Positions 36,715 through 47,468 of a stretch of 64,000 bases of DNA are shown here, piece after piece. Below the pieces are notes generated by a model that saw nothing but the letters and a program-made list of their open reading frames with translations, was not told where the DNA came from and ran no database searches. This stretch comes from Leptodactylus fallax (taxonomy: Eukaryota > Chordata > Amphibia > Anura > Leptodactylidae), in contig CAMRHE010000134.1 of assembly GCA_947044405.1 (NCBI GenBank), positions 1,252,001-1,316,000 of the forward strand, in the 5' to 3' direction. The position numbers were made by a program, and so were the translations under genes. Within the stretch, counting starts at the first letter, position 1; every line of letters starts with the position of its first letter.

Positions 36715-37250
36715 CAGAGGCGTAGCTAGGGGTTCAGCACAGGGGGCGAACATGTCCAAGTGGGCCCCCAACTTGGACATGTTCGTATACCGATACTATG
36801 CGTATACGGTGAGCGTATAGTGGTATATAGCGGCTCTACACAGGGCTCTGCTGACGATTTAGGTGAATACAGGGCAGTAACATTTAGTGACTTACCGGTG
36901 ACGTCTCTGACTAATCGTTCACATTCCCCATCTCTTTTATCTGGAGGGCCATGACCACTTCTTCCAGTCTCTGTAAAGTTTGCACACAGACATCTTTGGC
37001 TCCTTACTTTTCCAGGCACCTGACCCATATTGTCCTCAACTACACAAAGCCCCCATCCTGCTACTATCCCCAATTATAAAATATATAATATACCCCCCCA
37101 TAATGAATAATACCCCCAAGTGCATCTTTAAATTAATAACTTCCCTGTGCACCCCTTTAAATAGTTCCCCTTATTAATAATGCCCCAGGTGTTTCCTAAT
37201 TAAAAAAAAAAAAAAAAAAAGCAAGGTAAAAAAAAATTATTGGGGTTCCA
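36715..37250. repeat. Interspersed repeat, copy 1 of 2
   Basis: Shares a long order of segments with 39993-40560: TTCAGCACAGGGGGCGAACA, GTATAGTGGTATATAGCGGC, TCTACACAGGGCTCTGC, TTTAGGTGAATACAG, GTGACGTCTCTGACT, ending near GATCAGCTGTTTGAATG (37269). Neither copy has a conserved reading frame. The two flank the MITE cluster at 37.5-39.6 kb. Confidence 0.65.
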
Positions 37251-37553
37251 ATACCCGGGACCCCGAGGATCAGCTGTTTGAATGAACCGTGGTACCTGTG
37301 CAAATGTTGTGACCCCTTCTCTGTTTACATAGTGTCATTCTTTTCATAGTGGGAATGTAATGTAACTACAGCCTCGTCCTATACACATCTGTGACAAGGC
37401 TGTAATTACATCACACGGTTACTATAAACAGACAGCGTATGATATAAACAGGTGCCATAGCCACTTCATACAGCTGGTCAGTGGGGAATCACTTATCTCT
37501 TATTGATGATTTATTCTGAGGATAGATCATCAATAAAAATGAGCTGGAAAACG

Positions 37554-38108
37554 CCTTAAGGCCAAGGCCCCACGTGGCAAAAAACAGCTGTGGGAAAAAC
37601 CGCGGCAGCGACGCATCACGGTTCTTCCTGCAGCACTTTTCACAGAATGTTTGCAGAGGTTTCCTCTGTGGACTTTCTGCTTCAATTATATCTATAGCGA
37701 AACCGCTGGCATTTCCATAGGTATAATTGACATGCTGCAATTTCCAAAACTGCAACTGTTTTGGAAATCACAGCGTATCCGCTGCGTGTATTTTACGGCA
37801 AAGTGGGGATGGGGGCCACGTGGCGAAAACCCACAGAAAAAAAACGTGGCATTCTGGCAAATCCCATCCGCACATTACGGAAAAATACGTGAAGCAGACG
37901 CACTGCGATTTCCAAAACCGTTGCGGTTTTGGAAATCGCAGCATGTCAATTATACCTATGGAAACACTGACGGTTTCCATATAGGTGTATTGAAAACAGA
38001 AAGTCCACAGAGGAAACCTCTGCAGACCTTCTGTGAAAAGCACTGCGGGAAAAACCACAATGTTAACGCCATGGTTTTTCCTGCAGCCCGCTACGTGGGG
38101 CCTTAGTC
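37554..38108. repeat. Two adjoining AAGGCCCCAC-type MITE-like copies
   Basis: One copy (37554 to about 37805) runs into a second (about 37810-38108, ending CGCTACGTGGGGCCTTAG). Both carry ATAGGTATAATTGACATGCT-like and TTTTGGAAATC words, and the second has an internal palindrome around TTTCCAAAACCGTTGCGG. The open frames here are palindrome shadows. 38109-38420 continues with CCCCTTATATAAAT satellite-like sequence. Confidence 0.6.
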
Positions 38109-38810
38109 TTAATAAAGCCCAAGTGCCACTTTCATTAAATTAATTGACCCTCATATTATGCCCCTGATTCCCCCTGACATAAATACTGCACCTCTAATGA
38201 CCCCTTATATCAATGACCACCCCCTTATGTTCATAATGCCTTGTAATATAAATGATGCCCCCTAATGGCTCCTTATATAAATAACCTCCCCCCTTGTATT
38301 CATAATACCCCATAATAACCCTTATATAAATGACCCCCCATCGTCATAATGCCCCCTAATGAATCCTCCCTTTATAGTTATAATTCCCCCTCCTATCCAC
38401 CCCTTATACTATTAATATGCCCACAACTGCGCTAAAAAAAAGAAAAAGTCATACTCACCTGTGATCCTGATGAATGGAGCCACCGCCTCCTCCCTGTCCA
38501 CGCACAGGACGTCTGTGTCTGAACGCGGGCGGCGCGATGTTGTGACGTCATCGCGCCGCCTGTGTGAGAAGCAGACATCGGTCTGTGGTCTCGGGGACTT
38601 GTAAACCGCAAGCCTCATGTGGCTTGCGGTTTACAATACTGTGAAGTTGCAGGATACGTTTTAACTAGATCGGTGTCTGCAGACACCGATCTCTGCCCAC
38701 TGTCAGAAGGGCATTCCTGACAGTCTAGCTGGGCTGTAAGGAACACCCCCCCGACATTACTCGTCCATAGCCCTGCACTGCCAGAAGGTGCGTTCCTTAC
38801 CGACCAGCAT

Positions 38811-39042
38811 GGGGAAACTGCTTGCGTTTCCATAGGTATAATTGACATGCTGCAATTTCCAAATGCACAACAGTTTTGGAAATCGGCGCGTGTCCGTTGT
38901 GCGTATTTTTCTGCAAAGTGGGAATGAGATTCGCTAGAATCCCATCCACTTTGCTGTGACTGTAAAACGCCATGCTTTTTTCCTCGGCGTTTCCGCCATG
39001 GGCAAACTGCAGCGCATACGCCACATGGGGCCCTGGCCTTAA
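38811..39042. repeat. AAGGCCCCAC-type MITE-like repeat, partial
   Basis: Right part of a copy: TTTCCATAGGTATAATTGAC, ATCCCATCCACTTTGC, and the end CACATGGGGCCCTGGCCTTA. The left end is missing. The preceding 38421-38810 has no feature beyond a GC-rich stretch around 38520-38570 (GCGCGATG and CATCGCGC inverted). Confidence 0.55.
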
Positions 39043-39187
39043 TGTTTAGTCCATTTTTCTGTTCCTAAGACAGAACAAACTGTGAAAGCACACATAGAGA
39101 ATAAATATTCTCTTTTTGTTTGTTTATATTTAATTGTATCAATTAGTTTTATTAATAGACTGATATGTTGCAAAACTTACCAAGTAT

Positions 39188-39587
39188 GGGTTGGTTCACA
39201 CTTGCGCCTGGAATCTGTCCGCCGTGAATCTGACCTAAATATCAGAAAAAAAGGATAGGGAAAGGTTTGCAAGCGGTTTGTTTAAAAACCCATTAACTTC
39301 AATGGGTTTTTAAAGCAACCCGCAGGTGTCCGATTACAGCCTCTGCGCCGCGAAGCCCCTTTTTTTTGGTCAGAAACAAAGTCGGACATGCAGGACTTTG
39401 TGTCCGACCAAAAAGAGCGGCTTCGCAGCGCAGAGGCTGTAATCGGACACCTGCGGGTTGCTTTAAAAACCCATTGAAGTGAATGGGTTTTTAAACAAAC
39501 CGCTTTCAAACCTTTCCCTATTCTTTTTTCTGATATTTAGGTCGGATTCACGGCGGACGGACTCCAGGTGCAAGTGTGAACCAACCC
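39188..39587. repeat. 400-bp near-perfect palindromic (fold-back) MITE
   Basis: Almost the whole 400 bp is one inverted repeat with arms of about 195-200 bases: GGGTTGGTTCACACTTGCGC at 39188 pairs with GTGCAAGTGTGAACCAACCC ending at 39587, and CCCGCAGGTGTCCGATTACA with TGTAATCGGACACCTGCGGG. Only a handful of mismatches are visible by eye, clustered in the outer half. The flanks share TAT (39185-39187 and 39588-39590 read TAT and TAT), possibly a 3-bp duplication. No ORF; the small frames on both strands are palindrome shadows. Confidence 0.85.
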
Positions 39588-39992
39588 TATGTCCATCATA
39601 AAATGAAGAACAGAAAATCTCTTTAGCCCACTGACTTTCTAAAAGCTGAATCACTCACATTTTCTCAAACCTAATCTGAACATGGAATTGATATAATCTA
39701 TAAATGGAAGCTACAGAGCTGATGGATCATATGGCAAATAATCCACTCATGATATAAAAGGTGAGGATTTATTATTACTTTCCTAAAGGGAAAAATTGTG
39801 CCAAATCTACCACAATGGAACACACTGTGTGATAAATGTTGGTGCTTGGTATATGTTAGATTACTGATATGTTAGACAGTTTTCTCTTCCTTATGTCATC
39901 TTTTGGCTGGTAAATGGCATACCTTACAGCAATACATCATACCATTAATCTGGTGCATTTGTTCACTTTTTGCGACATCCACTTTTCAAAAT

Positions 39993-40560
39993 ATTAGGCT
40001 ATGGCTTCAGCACAGGGAGGCAAACATGCCAAGCGGGACCTCCACCTCAGGTATACCGATATTATCATTATATGGTGACTGTATAGTGGTATATACCGGC
40101 TCTACACAGGGCTCTGCAGACCATTTAGGTGAATACAGTGCACTAGTAACTTACAGGTGACGTCTCTGACTGTAATAATTCACATTTCACACCTCTCACC
40201 TTTTATTTGGACAGCCATGATCACTTCTTCCAGTAGTGACATGTCTCTGTAAAGTTAGCAACACGGAAATCTTTGGTTCCTTACCGTTACAGACCCCTGA
40301 CCCCCATTGTCCTTACCTACTGTACATAAAGTCTCCATCCTGCTGCTACATCCAATTAATATATGATATAACCCACCCCAAAATGAATAATACTTCTGAG
40401 TGCATCTTTAAATGAATAATGTCTGTGTGTGCCCCTGATTAATAATGCCCCATGTGTTTCCTAATTTCCAGGTCATCAATAAAAAAATCAGTGGGGTTCA
40501 CCTGGGACCCCACTGATCAGCTGTTTGAATGGACCATGGCACTTGTGTGACGAGGGTTTC
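39993..40560. repeat. Interspersed repeat, copy 2 of 2
   Basis: Second copy of the 36715-37250 repeat. It begins GCTTCAGCACAGGGAGGCAA and ends past GATCAGCTGTTTGAATGGAC (40516). It is diverged from the first copy by many substitutions and small indels. 39588-39992 between the palindrome and this copy shows nothing recognisable. Confidence 0.65.
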
Positions 40561-43384
40561 TGATGTGGGTTTGCATATGTGAATGTCCTCACACATTGGG
40601 ACTTAGTGTGAGGACACATACAGCAGTTTGAGCGATGATTCTGTTGTGGAAACTGCAGCAAAATCAGAAAGGACACTTCTTTATTTAGTTCACTGAAAAT
40701 AAAGTGTCTAATACTGCCTCCCATTGAAAGTATTAGGAGGCAAACTTGGGATGTGTTTTTTTTAATGCTTTGGCTAGACGTTAGCTGTAGGGCAACTGGC
40801 AAATATTAAGCACACTACAGTACATGTTTTGTGGCATTCTGTAAAGCACTGCGGAATATGATGGTACCATATAAGTAAGAATAATGCATACATTTCTAAT
40901 CACTTGTGGTGCTTTTGGAGGTGAGGGACAATGGTATTTTCAAAATGCAACCTGATCTAGGCATGGCTTTTTTAAAGTTTTTTTTTATTCAAGAGAATTC
41001 TCTATAGGAAGAAAAGCACCTGAAAACACATGACAAAAATGTCTGAATAAAAAAAAAAATTGTGAAAACTCTTATAAACAATGCACGATAGTCAAAAAAG
41101 AAAACCTTATAAGAGGAGTGTGTGTGCGTATGTGAATAAAGCCTCATGAGGCATATAAAGTGTCTAAAACAAAAAAAAAAAAAAATTGTTGCATGGCATG
41201 TACACCACTTGTACCAGAATTCTAATGAATTCTGCTTCATAAATCTCCATAAAAGCTTGTAATAAATCTCATGTATCCAGTCACACATAAGTATCAGTAA
41301 TGTGTTTAAGCCCAGGAGGTATCTGATCATACAGCCTGAAGGAATGTTTTCATACTAAACACTTTTGCATAAATACACATTTAATGTCTTTCGCTAGACA
41401 ACTCTTTACCTTCCATGCGACATCCTGGCTGCTGAGAAAGTATGGTATTCCATGATGCTGGTCAGTACCGTATGTAGGACAACTCTCAGCTGGCTGACAG
41501 TGCTGTAAATATTGCTGTATTACTGGAAACAGTTACTGTATGAGGAAGCAGTCAATCACGCAACTGTATTAATGTGTCTGGCTGAATCTTACTGTGAGAG
41601 GAGGGGGGCACAGATCCTACAGAAGACTTAATGTGTTAGACTATATTAACGTTTCCATTATAATATTACAATCCAAAGTGTTGTCATGTGATATCTTTAT
41701 CTTAGGAATTCGGTTTTTGACACAGGTTTTTTAAACTAATCACAGGAGCAAATACAAATTTTTTTTTCATTGACACTTTTCCTTCTTATATTAGATGAAT
41801 TCCTGTCTTTGATTCAACATATCTACACGTGTGAATCCAACCATAGGCAGTTGAAGAGCCATAAGCCCTGAGGTCCCTCAACATCAAGATATGACTATAT
41901 AATGTATTGTCAGGTTTTATTGTACCTACTATGCTGTGTGAGGTACTGTAGGCAGTAACGTAAGGAATCCATGTGCCTCCATGACTACTGCACTACTTTG
42001 ACATTCCGCAGCTGTAAAACATAACAGGTATATCAATTATTCTAAGCATAATAATATAGTACTGCTTTTCTGGAGTCAGAGGAGACTCCTTATTGTTATC
42101 ATGAAGACTATAAGACTATGTGTAAGTTGTAGTAAATTATAACATGGCGAGTTTGAACTCCTAACACAGTGGTGATGGAGCTTTTGCCAGCTGAACAATA
42201 TTTATAAAAAGGCATGCCATTTTAAGGCCTCCTCCTCCTTCCTTTTGCTCAGTTTTTCCTTCTTTGAATTATGCCGAGAGAATTTTACTAAGTGCCACAT
42301 TGAACTGTATGTGTTTGGATACATTTATTTCTTGCATTGTTGTATACAGTTTATGCTTTTACTATTCTCTCAATAAATATATATCGAACCATAAGACTGT
42401 CCAGTCCACATATCCTCATATCATTGTTTCAATATTATGGGCTGTGTAGATACTCTTATGGGAAGTGGGATATGTGAAAATATATTTTTCTATGATACAG
42501 AAGGCTTCTTCAGTAGAAAATCACTCACGGGCCAAAACTTATAAAATATATTGCTGTTTCTGTACTTCAAAATTACCTACCTCTGTCCACTAATAGTACA
42601 ATTATCCACGTTGCAATCATATAATTTTAGGTGATCATTATTTCTAATCATAATATATTGGCACTGGAAAATGTATGTAAAATGTACTGAAATATATTTA
42701 TTATGTCATTCTGCCATGAACTGATGACTAGAGCAATGTAATTGTGGCTGTTTTTGGTATTGGAGTTCAGTCCCATTAAATTGAATTAACGGCACAGCCA
42801 CAGTGGAATGTAGGGGTGTGACGATCATTGGAGTACTGTAGATTTCCACTGACATCATATTAATAACTTACACTATGTATAGGTGATTAGTTTCAGTTGG
42901 GATGAAATATAGTATAGTATTGTATATACTGTATATAGTATACTGATGCTCCATGGAAGCAAGTGGGTTCAGCTGACGTTAAGTGGTCTTCCTATCTGAG
43001 CAAGGTATGCCCTATCCACAGAGTATCCCCTGTTCTAAATGGAGTGGTGGTCCAAAGCAGCTCCATTTATTTTAATGGGAATGTCAGAGACAGCTGAGTG
43101 CTGTGTAATCTCCTGGCCTAATTAGCCGGGCTGAGAGAACCCCTTTAATCTAAAGATTTTGGCCAGTTTGTGTCCCATTAGCATATATCCCCTCTATTTC
43201 AACCCCCACCATTATTTCCACCTTTATAACTCCAGTTCCTTTATCTAACAATCTAGCCCCTGATAACACTATCCTAAGGGACTACATGGATGCTGTCCGT
43301 GTCTCTTTCAAGTAGCCACTTATAGTTCAGAAACAATATAGATGTGGGCACTAAACATGTGTCTTTCCTAGTGTATTTCTGCTT
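40561..43384. other. Long intergenic stretch upstream of smo
   Basis: About 2.8 kb with no coding signal. Minor items: a SINE-tail-like piece at 40842-40859, A runs at 41049-41059 and 41170-41184, and a relative of the 30818 repeat at 42960-43148 (TCCATTTATTTTAATGGGAA, ending AACCCCTTTAA). It could hold regulatory sequence for smo, but nothing in the sequence alone shows it. Confidence 0.4.
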
Positions 43385-43565
43385 GTCAATACATGGACTA
43401 AGCACTGGATCTCTTTGTGGCTCAGAAGACAGTGTGAAGGAGTGTGAGATGTAAAAGTTAGGAGGCAGAGAGTGGAGGAGGAGGAATAAGGAGCAGCATA
43501 GCCATGGCCTGGATCAGATTACATTCTTCCACTCCTTTCCCTGCAAATCCCTTTCCTGTCCCATC
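43385..43565. repeat. Duplicated block upstream of smo, distal copy
   Basis: Matches 43826-44010 at an offset of about 435 bases. Shared words: CATGGACT, ATCTCTTTGTG, GGAGGCAGAGAGTGGAGGAG, GGATCAGATTACATTCTT and AAATCCCTTTCCTG. The 3' half is the better conserved. The copies differ by short indels, including a longer GGC/AGC run in the proximal copy. Confidence 0.75.
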
Positions 43566-43825
43566 TAGTAATATAAAATAAATTGTTCTAGATCATCTAA
43601 GATTACTGAATATCTGGGTCACAGAACATTGCTTGGCTTCTTCTGTAAACCTCAGGATATTTACTAATAGATGTAGCCAGAAAGACATGAACTATTTGTT
43701 AAACAGGCGGGATACAGAAGAGTTTGGGGGGTTTACTAATCTAAAGTGATGTTATTCAGAATGTAGATGTAATTCAGAGTGGGCTCCTAATCTGGAATTT
43801 TCCAGGGGCATTTCAGATGCTTGTT

Positions 43826-44010
43826 GCATGGACTGGGTACTACTAAATCTCTTTGTGACTGGGAAGACACTTTCCTAAGTGTGAAGTAGTGAGATGCAAA
43901 ACTAAGGAGGCAGAGAGTGGAGGAGGAGGAGGCGGCAGCAGCAGCAGCACAGCCATAGCCGGATCAGATTACATTCTTTCACTCCTCTCCCTACAAATCC
44001 CTTTCCTGAA
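43826..44010. repeat. Duplicated block upstream of smo, proximal copy
   Basis: Partner of 43385-43565. It ends about 300 bases before the smo ATG, so it probably lies in the promoter or 5' UTR. The proximal copy carries CGGCAGCAGCAGCAGCACAG, where the distal copy has AATAAGGAGCAGCATAG. Confidence 0.75.
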
Positions 44011-44311
44011 AGTTTTCTGGATGGGCTCAAAAGTGGATTGTAGGATCTAAACAAACTGCATGTCCCAGGGATTTGTGGGGGAGTGTAGGGTATCGGATCT
44101 AAATTGTAATCCTGAAACTTGTGACCTGGGATCGACTGCACTGAATGAGAAGAGAGCAAAATGGAGGAGGGCCAGCTGCAAGAGAGGGGGATAGACGTGG
44201 ACCCATCCTGCTGAAGAGGAGACAAAGCAAAGCCGCACTGCCTGCAATAAGCGCTGAGTCTGGAGAGTGTGCACGGAGTTTCGCCATCGTCCCCTCCGCT
44301 CCCTTGTGAAG
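44011..44311 (+). promoter_or_regulatory. smo: Probable smo proximal promoter and 5' UTR
   Basis: The 300 bases before the smo start are richer in G/C than the surroundings, purine-rich, with short GGGATTTGTGGGGGAG-like and CATCGTCCCCTCCGC runs. I see no convincing TATA box. The start of transcription cannot be placed from sequence. There is no in-frame ATG between the last upstream stop and 44312; the only upstream in-frame candidate is a GTG at 44267. Confidence 0.35.
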
Positions 44312-44564
44312 ATGTCCTCCTCCATTCTGCTATGGATGGGCTGCATGCTCGGAGTTTGGTTTCTGGACTCCATTTCTGGATCTAGAGGGGCTCAGTTCAA
44401 TGAGTCTTTTTACATGGATAGGTGTAAGAAGAGCACCACTTGTGAAGCCCTGAAGTATAACGTGTGTCTGGGCTCTACTCTCCCCTATACACTGACATCC
44501 ACTGTTCTGGCTGAGGATTCCTCCTCTCAGGAAGAAGTTCACGACAAACTCCTGCTTTGGTCTG
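44312..44564 (+). CDS. smo: smo exon 1: signal peptide and start of the cysteine-rich domain
   Basis: Smoothened is the seven-transmembrane Frizzled-class receptor that passes the Hedgehog signal from Patched to Gli regulators at the primary cilium. This exon encodes residues 1-84 plus one base. ATG at 44312 opens a hydrophobic signal peptide ([18 protein letters not shown], roughly residues 3-20, cleavage perhaps near 26). FNESF offers an N-glycosylation site at N30. Cys38, Cys44 and Cys52 begin the extracellular cysteine-rich domain, with the conserved [11 protein letters not shown] and [14 protein letters not shown]. The exon ends TCTG before GTGAGT, a phase 1 donor that joins exon 2 to give WSGLRN. 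The N-terminus after the signal peptide is shorter than I remember for mammals. Confidence 0.96.
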
Positions 44565-45552
44565 GTGAGTACGATCCTCTGGAAGGAGGCACCATTAGCA
44601 CACATTGCACTCCTGGCCATGGCCAGATAATAGTAATAATGGTGGGAAAGGCTGAAGTGTCTGGAAAGTACACTTTCTTATGGACTGATATCGTGGGCGC
44701 ACATTTCACTGCCTACACTTATGTGGTGACTTTTTCTCTGTGGCTAAGATCACGTGATCGTCTCTCGCTCCCTCATATAAAGTGGGATGACTGCTGCTGG
44801 GGGCACTTCCGGTGGTGGAGAAGGGGGCACATTGTTTACTATAACATGCAGCACCAACACACGGAATGAATTGTCTGCAATGGAAGGTTTTGCTGCTACT
44901 TTTTGTTTTTTATTAGGCCCATTTACTGCAGAAAGTTAAATGAGTTTTCCTAGTCTTTATACAGTAGTCAACACATATGGGGCAGATTATTAAACAGTCC
45001 TTGCTGCCCATGGTAACCAAACACATCACACCTTTCATTGCTCACAAAAAGGGGCACAACAATGGCAGGCCCATTGGCCCCACCAGATTTAGCATTTACA
45101 CCAATTTTCTACCAGCATGGTGTAGATTTCATCATAGGCACACAGCCTGGTGGAAAATGCACCTGATGTATAGTTACTTTAATGTAAAAAACATCAAGGA
45201 CACTTTCTTCATGGCTGTTGTATTAACAGCCAGCATGCAGGACTTTTTCTTCAGAAAAGTAGAAAAAAAATAGATGGAAGAAAGCTTCTGTCTTGTTTTT
45301 TTAACATTAGAGTGAATGCAGATTGCCATCCAACAGAGGGGTTTTTGTCTGAGTTCTAGCATTAATGTCTGTTGCTCTCATCCTTAAATCAAATCTTCTA
45401 GCAGCACAGGAATTATCAGGACCAGCGTACAAAACAAAGTGGCAAATTGAGCTGGTGCATTTTTTTTGCAGTGTTTTTCAGAGGTTTTGCTGCTTTTTCC
45501 TTTGAGTTTTTAATTAAATGTTTAGGGAATCATTGACAATTCAGTAGCTAAA

Positions 45553-46243
45553 ACTAATTTGTTGCAATTTTCAGCGTTTTTTGCTGCAGATTATGCTGTG
45601 TTTTTTTTAATCCAAAGTCAGGAGTGTATTTAATACTTTCTTTATATTTTCCATTACTTTTTTAAGCCACTCCTGACTTTGGCTCAAAAAAATGCAGGAA
45701 AATCTGCAGCAAAAAACACTGCGTTTCTGTGATGTGGGGCATTAACCTGAGGCTAAGGCCCCACGTTGCGGAGACGCAGCTTTTTTTGTTGCACATTTTG
45801 CTGCCTTTTTATGAGCCAAAGTCAAGAATTGCTTCAAAAGGAAAGGGAAATATATAGGAAGCTGTTATACTTCTCCCTTCTGCTCAGTCCACTCCTGGCT
45901 TTGTCTCAAGAAAACCGCAGCAAAATCTACAACAAAAAAAAAACTGCATTTCCTCAACATAGGGCCTCAGCCTTTTAGTGAATGCCATACACACATTGCG
46001 GAAAAATACGCGCAGCGGATACCCTGCAATTTCCAAAACCGTCACGGTTTTGGAAATTGCAGCTTGTCAATTATACCAATGGAAACACCAGCAGTTTCCC
46101 TATAGGTATAATGGAAGCAGAAAGTCTGCAGAGGAAACCTCTGTAGACTTTCTGTGAAAAGCACTGTGAGAAAAACCGTGAAGCGTTACTGCCGCGATAT
46201 TTCTCGCAGCGCTTTTTTCTTGCGGTTCGCTACGTGGGGCTAA
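45553..46243. repeat. Cluster of three MITE-like repeats in smo intron 1
   Basis: 45553-45748 and 45749-45975 are two adjoining copies of a palindromic type (TTTGCTGCAGATT, CCAAAGTCAGGAGTG and AGCCACTCCTGACTTTGGCT, ends AGGCTAAGGCCCCACGTTGC). 45976-46243 is of the AAGGCCCCAC type with GCGGTTCGCTACGTGGGGCT at its right end. All are non-coding and palindromic in part. Confidence 0.6.
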
Positions 46244-46498
46244 GTCTATGGGCTTGTTCACACAAGAGGATTCCATGGCCGTATGCTGCCTGTTGTATTA
46301 ACAGCCAGCATATGGCCCCATAGACTTTAAACCCTTCCTGTTCTGCACCGTACTATTACGTTGTGCTGAGCATATAGTTAATGCTGTGGGCACAGCAGCT
46401 GTGCCTGCGGCCGTACTTCCGGCACTCAGCTGTGTTACACAGCCGAGGCCTAGGACTAGCCGTCAGAGTAGGAAGATACTCCGACTCCAATAGATTAA

Positions 46499-47468
46499 TG
46501 CAGCATCCCAGAGTGCTACTGCTTTTATGTGTTTGTCATTGTGCCTCTGGGTTTTATGTTTGTATGTTCTGTTCCATGTTAAATGTCATTGTTGTGCAGC
46601 TTACCTTGTATTTTTCCCCCTGCAGTGTTCAAAACCTAGCCTTGGTTCAGCCCTGGCCTATCACAGGCCACTGGGCGGGGTTGTAGGGAGATATTATCTC
46701 CCTGACGACAGTTGGTCCAGCTAGTTCAGTGCATGCAGCAGACCAGACTTGGTGTGCAGAGCTGAGCTGCCGCCAGCCTCTGGACTGAAGGCCAACCGCC
46801 GCTTTCACAGCCTCAGGAGGGATACCATCAGCCCCAGGCACATCTGCAGACAGCCCAGAGCAAGGGAGTAAAGCTATCCAAGCTGCTGGACTCATTTGGT
46901 GCCGTGCCAGGAGGAGCAGGAGAGGACCCTGACAGGCGAGACGCATTCAGGCCTAGCATACAGGTAACCAGATCCCTGTCAGGGCTCCCTGTAACTCCAT
47001 CCCCAGTGTACCTGGCTGGGAGAGGCAGAGAGGAGGAGTAGAGGAAAGCCATCCTGTGGAGACTATAACATCCCTGGGCACCCTCCTAGAACCAAGGCTG
47101 GGGTTGGACACTGTAGGACTACTACCCCCATCTGGAAGCTGCTGTTGACTGACTGTTCCAGTTGCCTAATAAAAGGCTGTTTGGTTTACCTGCACCGCTG
47201 ACTTCTGAGTCGTGCCTGCTTCACCATCAGGGCCCTTCCGAACACCACCACAGCAGCTCAGGGAAGAGAGGTCCCCCTCTCCAACTGGAAGTGCCCCGGG
47301 GGGAAAGAACTACTACCATCACCATCCGGTAGTGCTGCAGTACCCCCCTCGACTTTGTCCAGCCTAGGAGTGGGACTGGAGCGGCTGGGGAGCGTGCTCG
47401 GTCTGCTAGGTGGCACGGCATCCGCCACTACTACTCCCGTCCTCCGGTCTCCTCCATCTGGGTTGCGG
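46499..47468. mobile_element. Solo LTR (970 bp) with TTAA duplications
   Basis: The unit starts TGCAGCATCCCAGAG and ends GGGTTGCGGCA (TG...CA), and is flanked by TTAA at 46495-46498 and 47469-47472. It includes a polyadenylation-type signal (CCTAATAAAAGGCTG, about 47165) followed by a CTGACTTCTGAGTCGTGCC-like R/U5 region. It has no coding sequence. It interrupts a repeat related to 13108-14190: the left side reads ACTCCAATAGATTAA and the right side continues CTCCCTAGATGCCGTG. A TTAA-specific DNA transposon (piggyBac or Kolobok MITE) is the alternative, given near-symmetric ends TGCAGCA and TGCGGCA. Confidence 0.6.

Noticed and set aside
37651..38106. 151-codon frame with repeated FPKPLRFWKS-like words
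   Set aside because: The words arise from inverted MITE-like copies (TTTCCAAAACC and GGTTTTGGAAA); the frame is a palindrome shadow.
44267..44311. An upstream extension of the smo frame to 44267
   Set aside because: The codon at 44267 is GTG, the extension is basic and would displace the signal peptide. ATG at 44312 followed by a hydrophobic leader is the better start.
43902..44373. Minus-strand frames over smo exon 1 and its upstream region
   Set aside because: Complement of smo coding and 5' sequence. No splice-supported gene or family signal.
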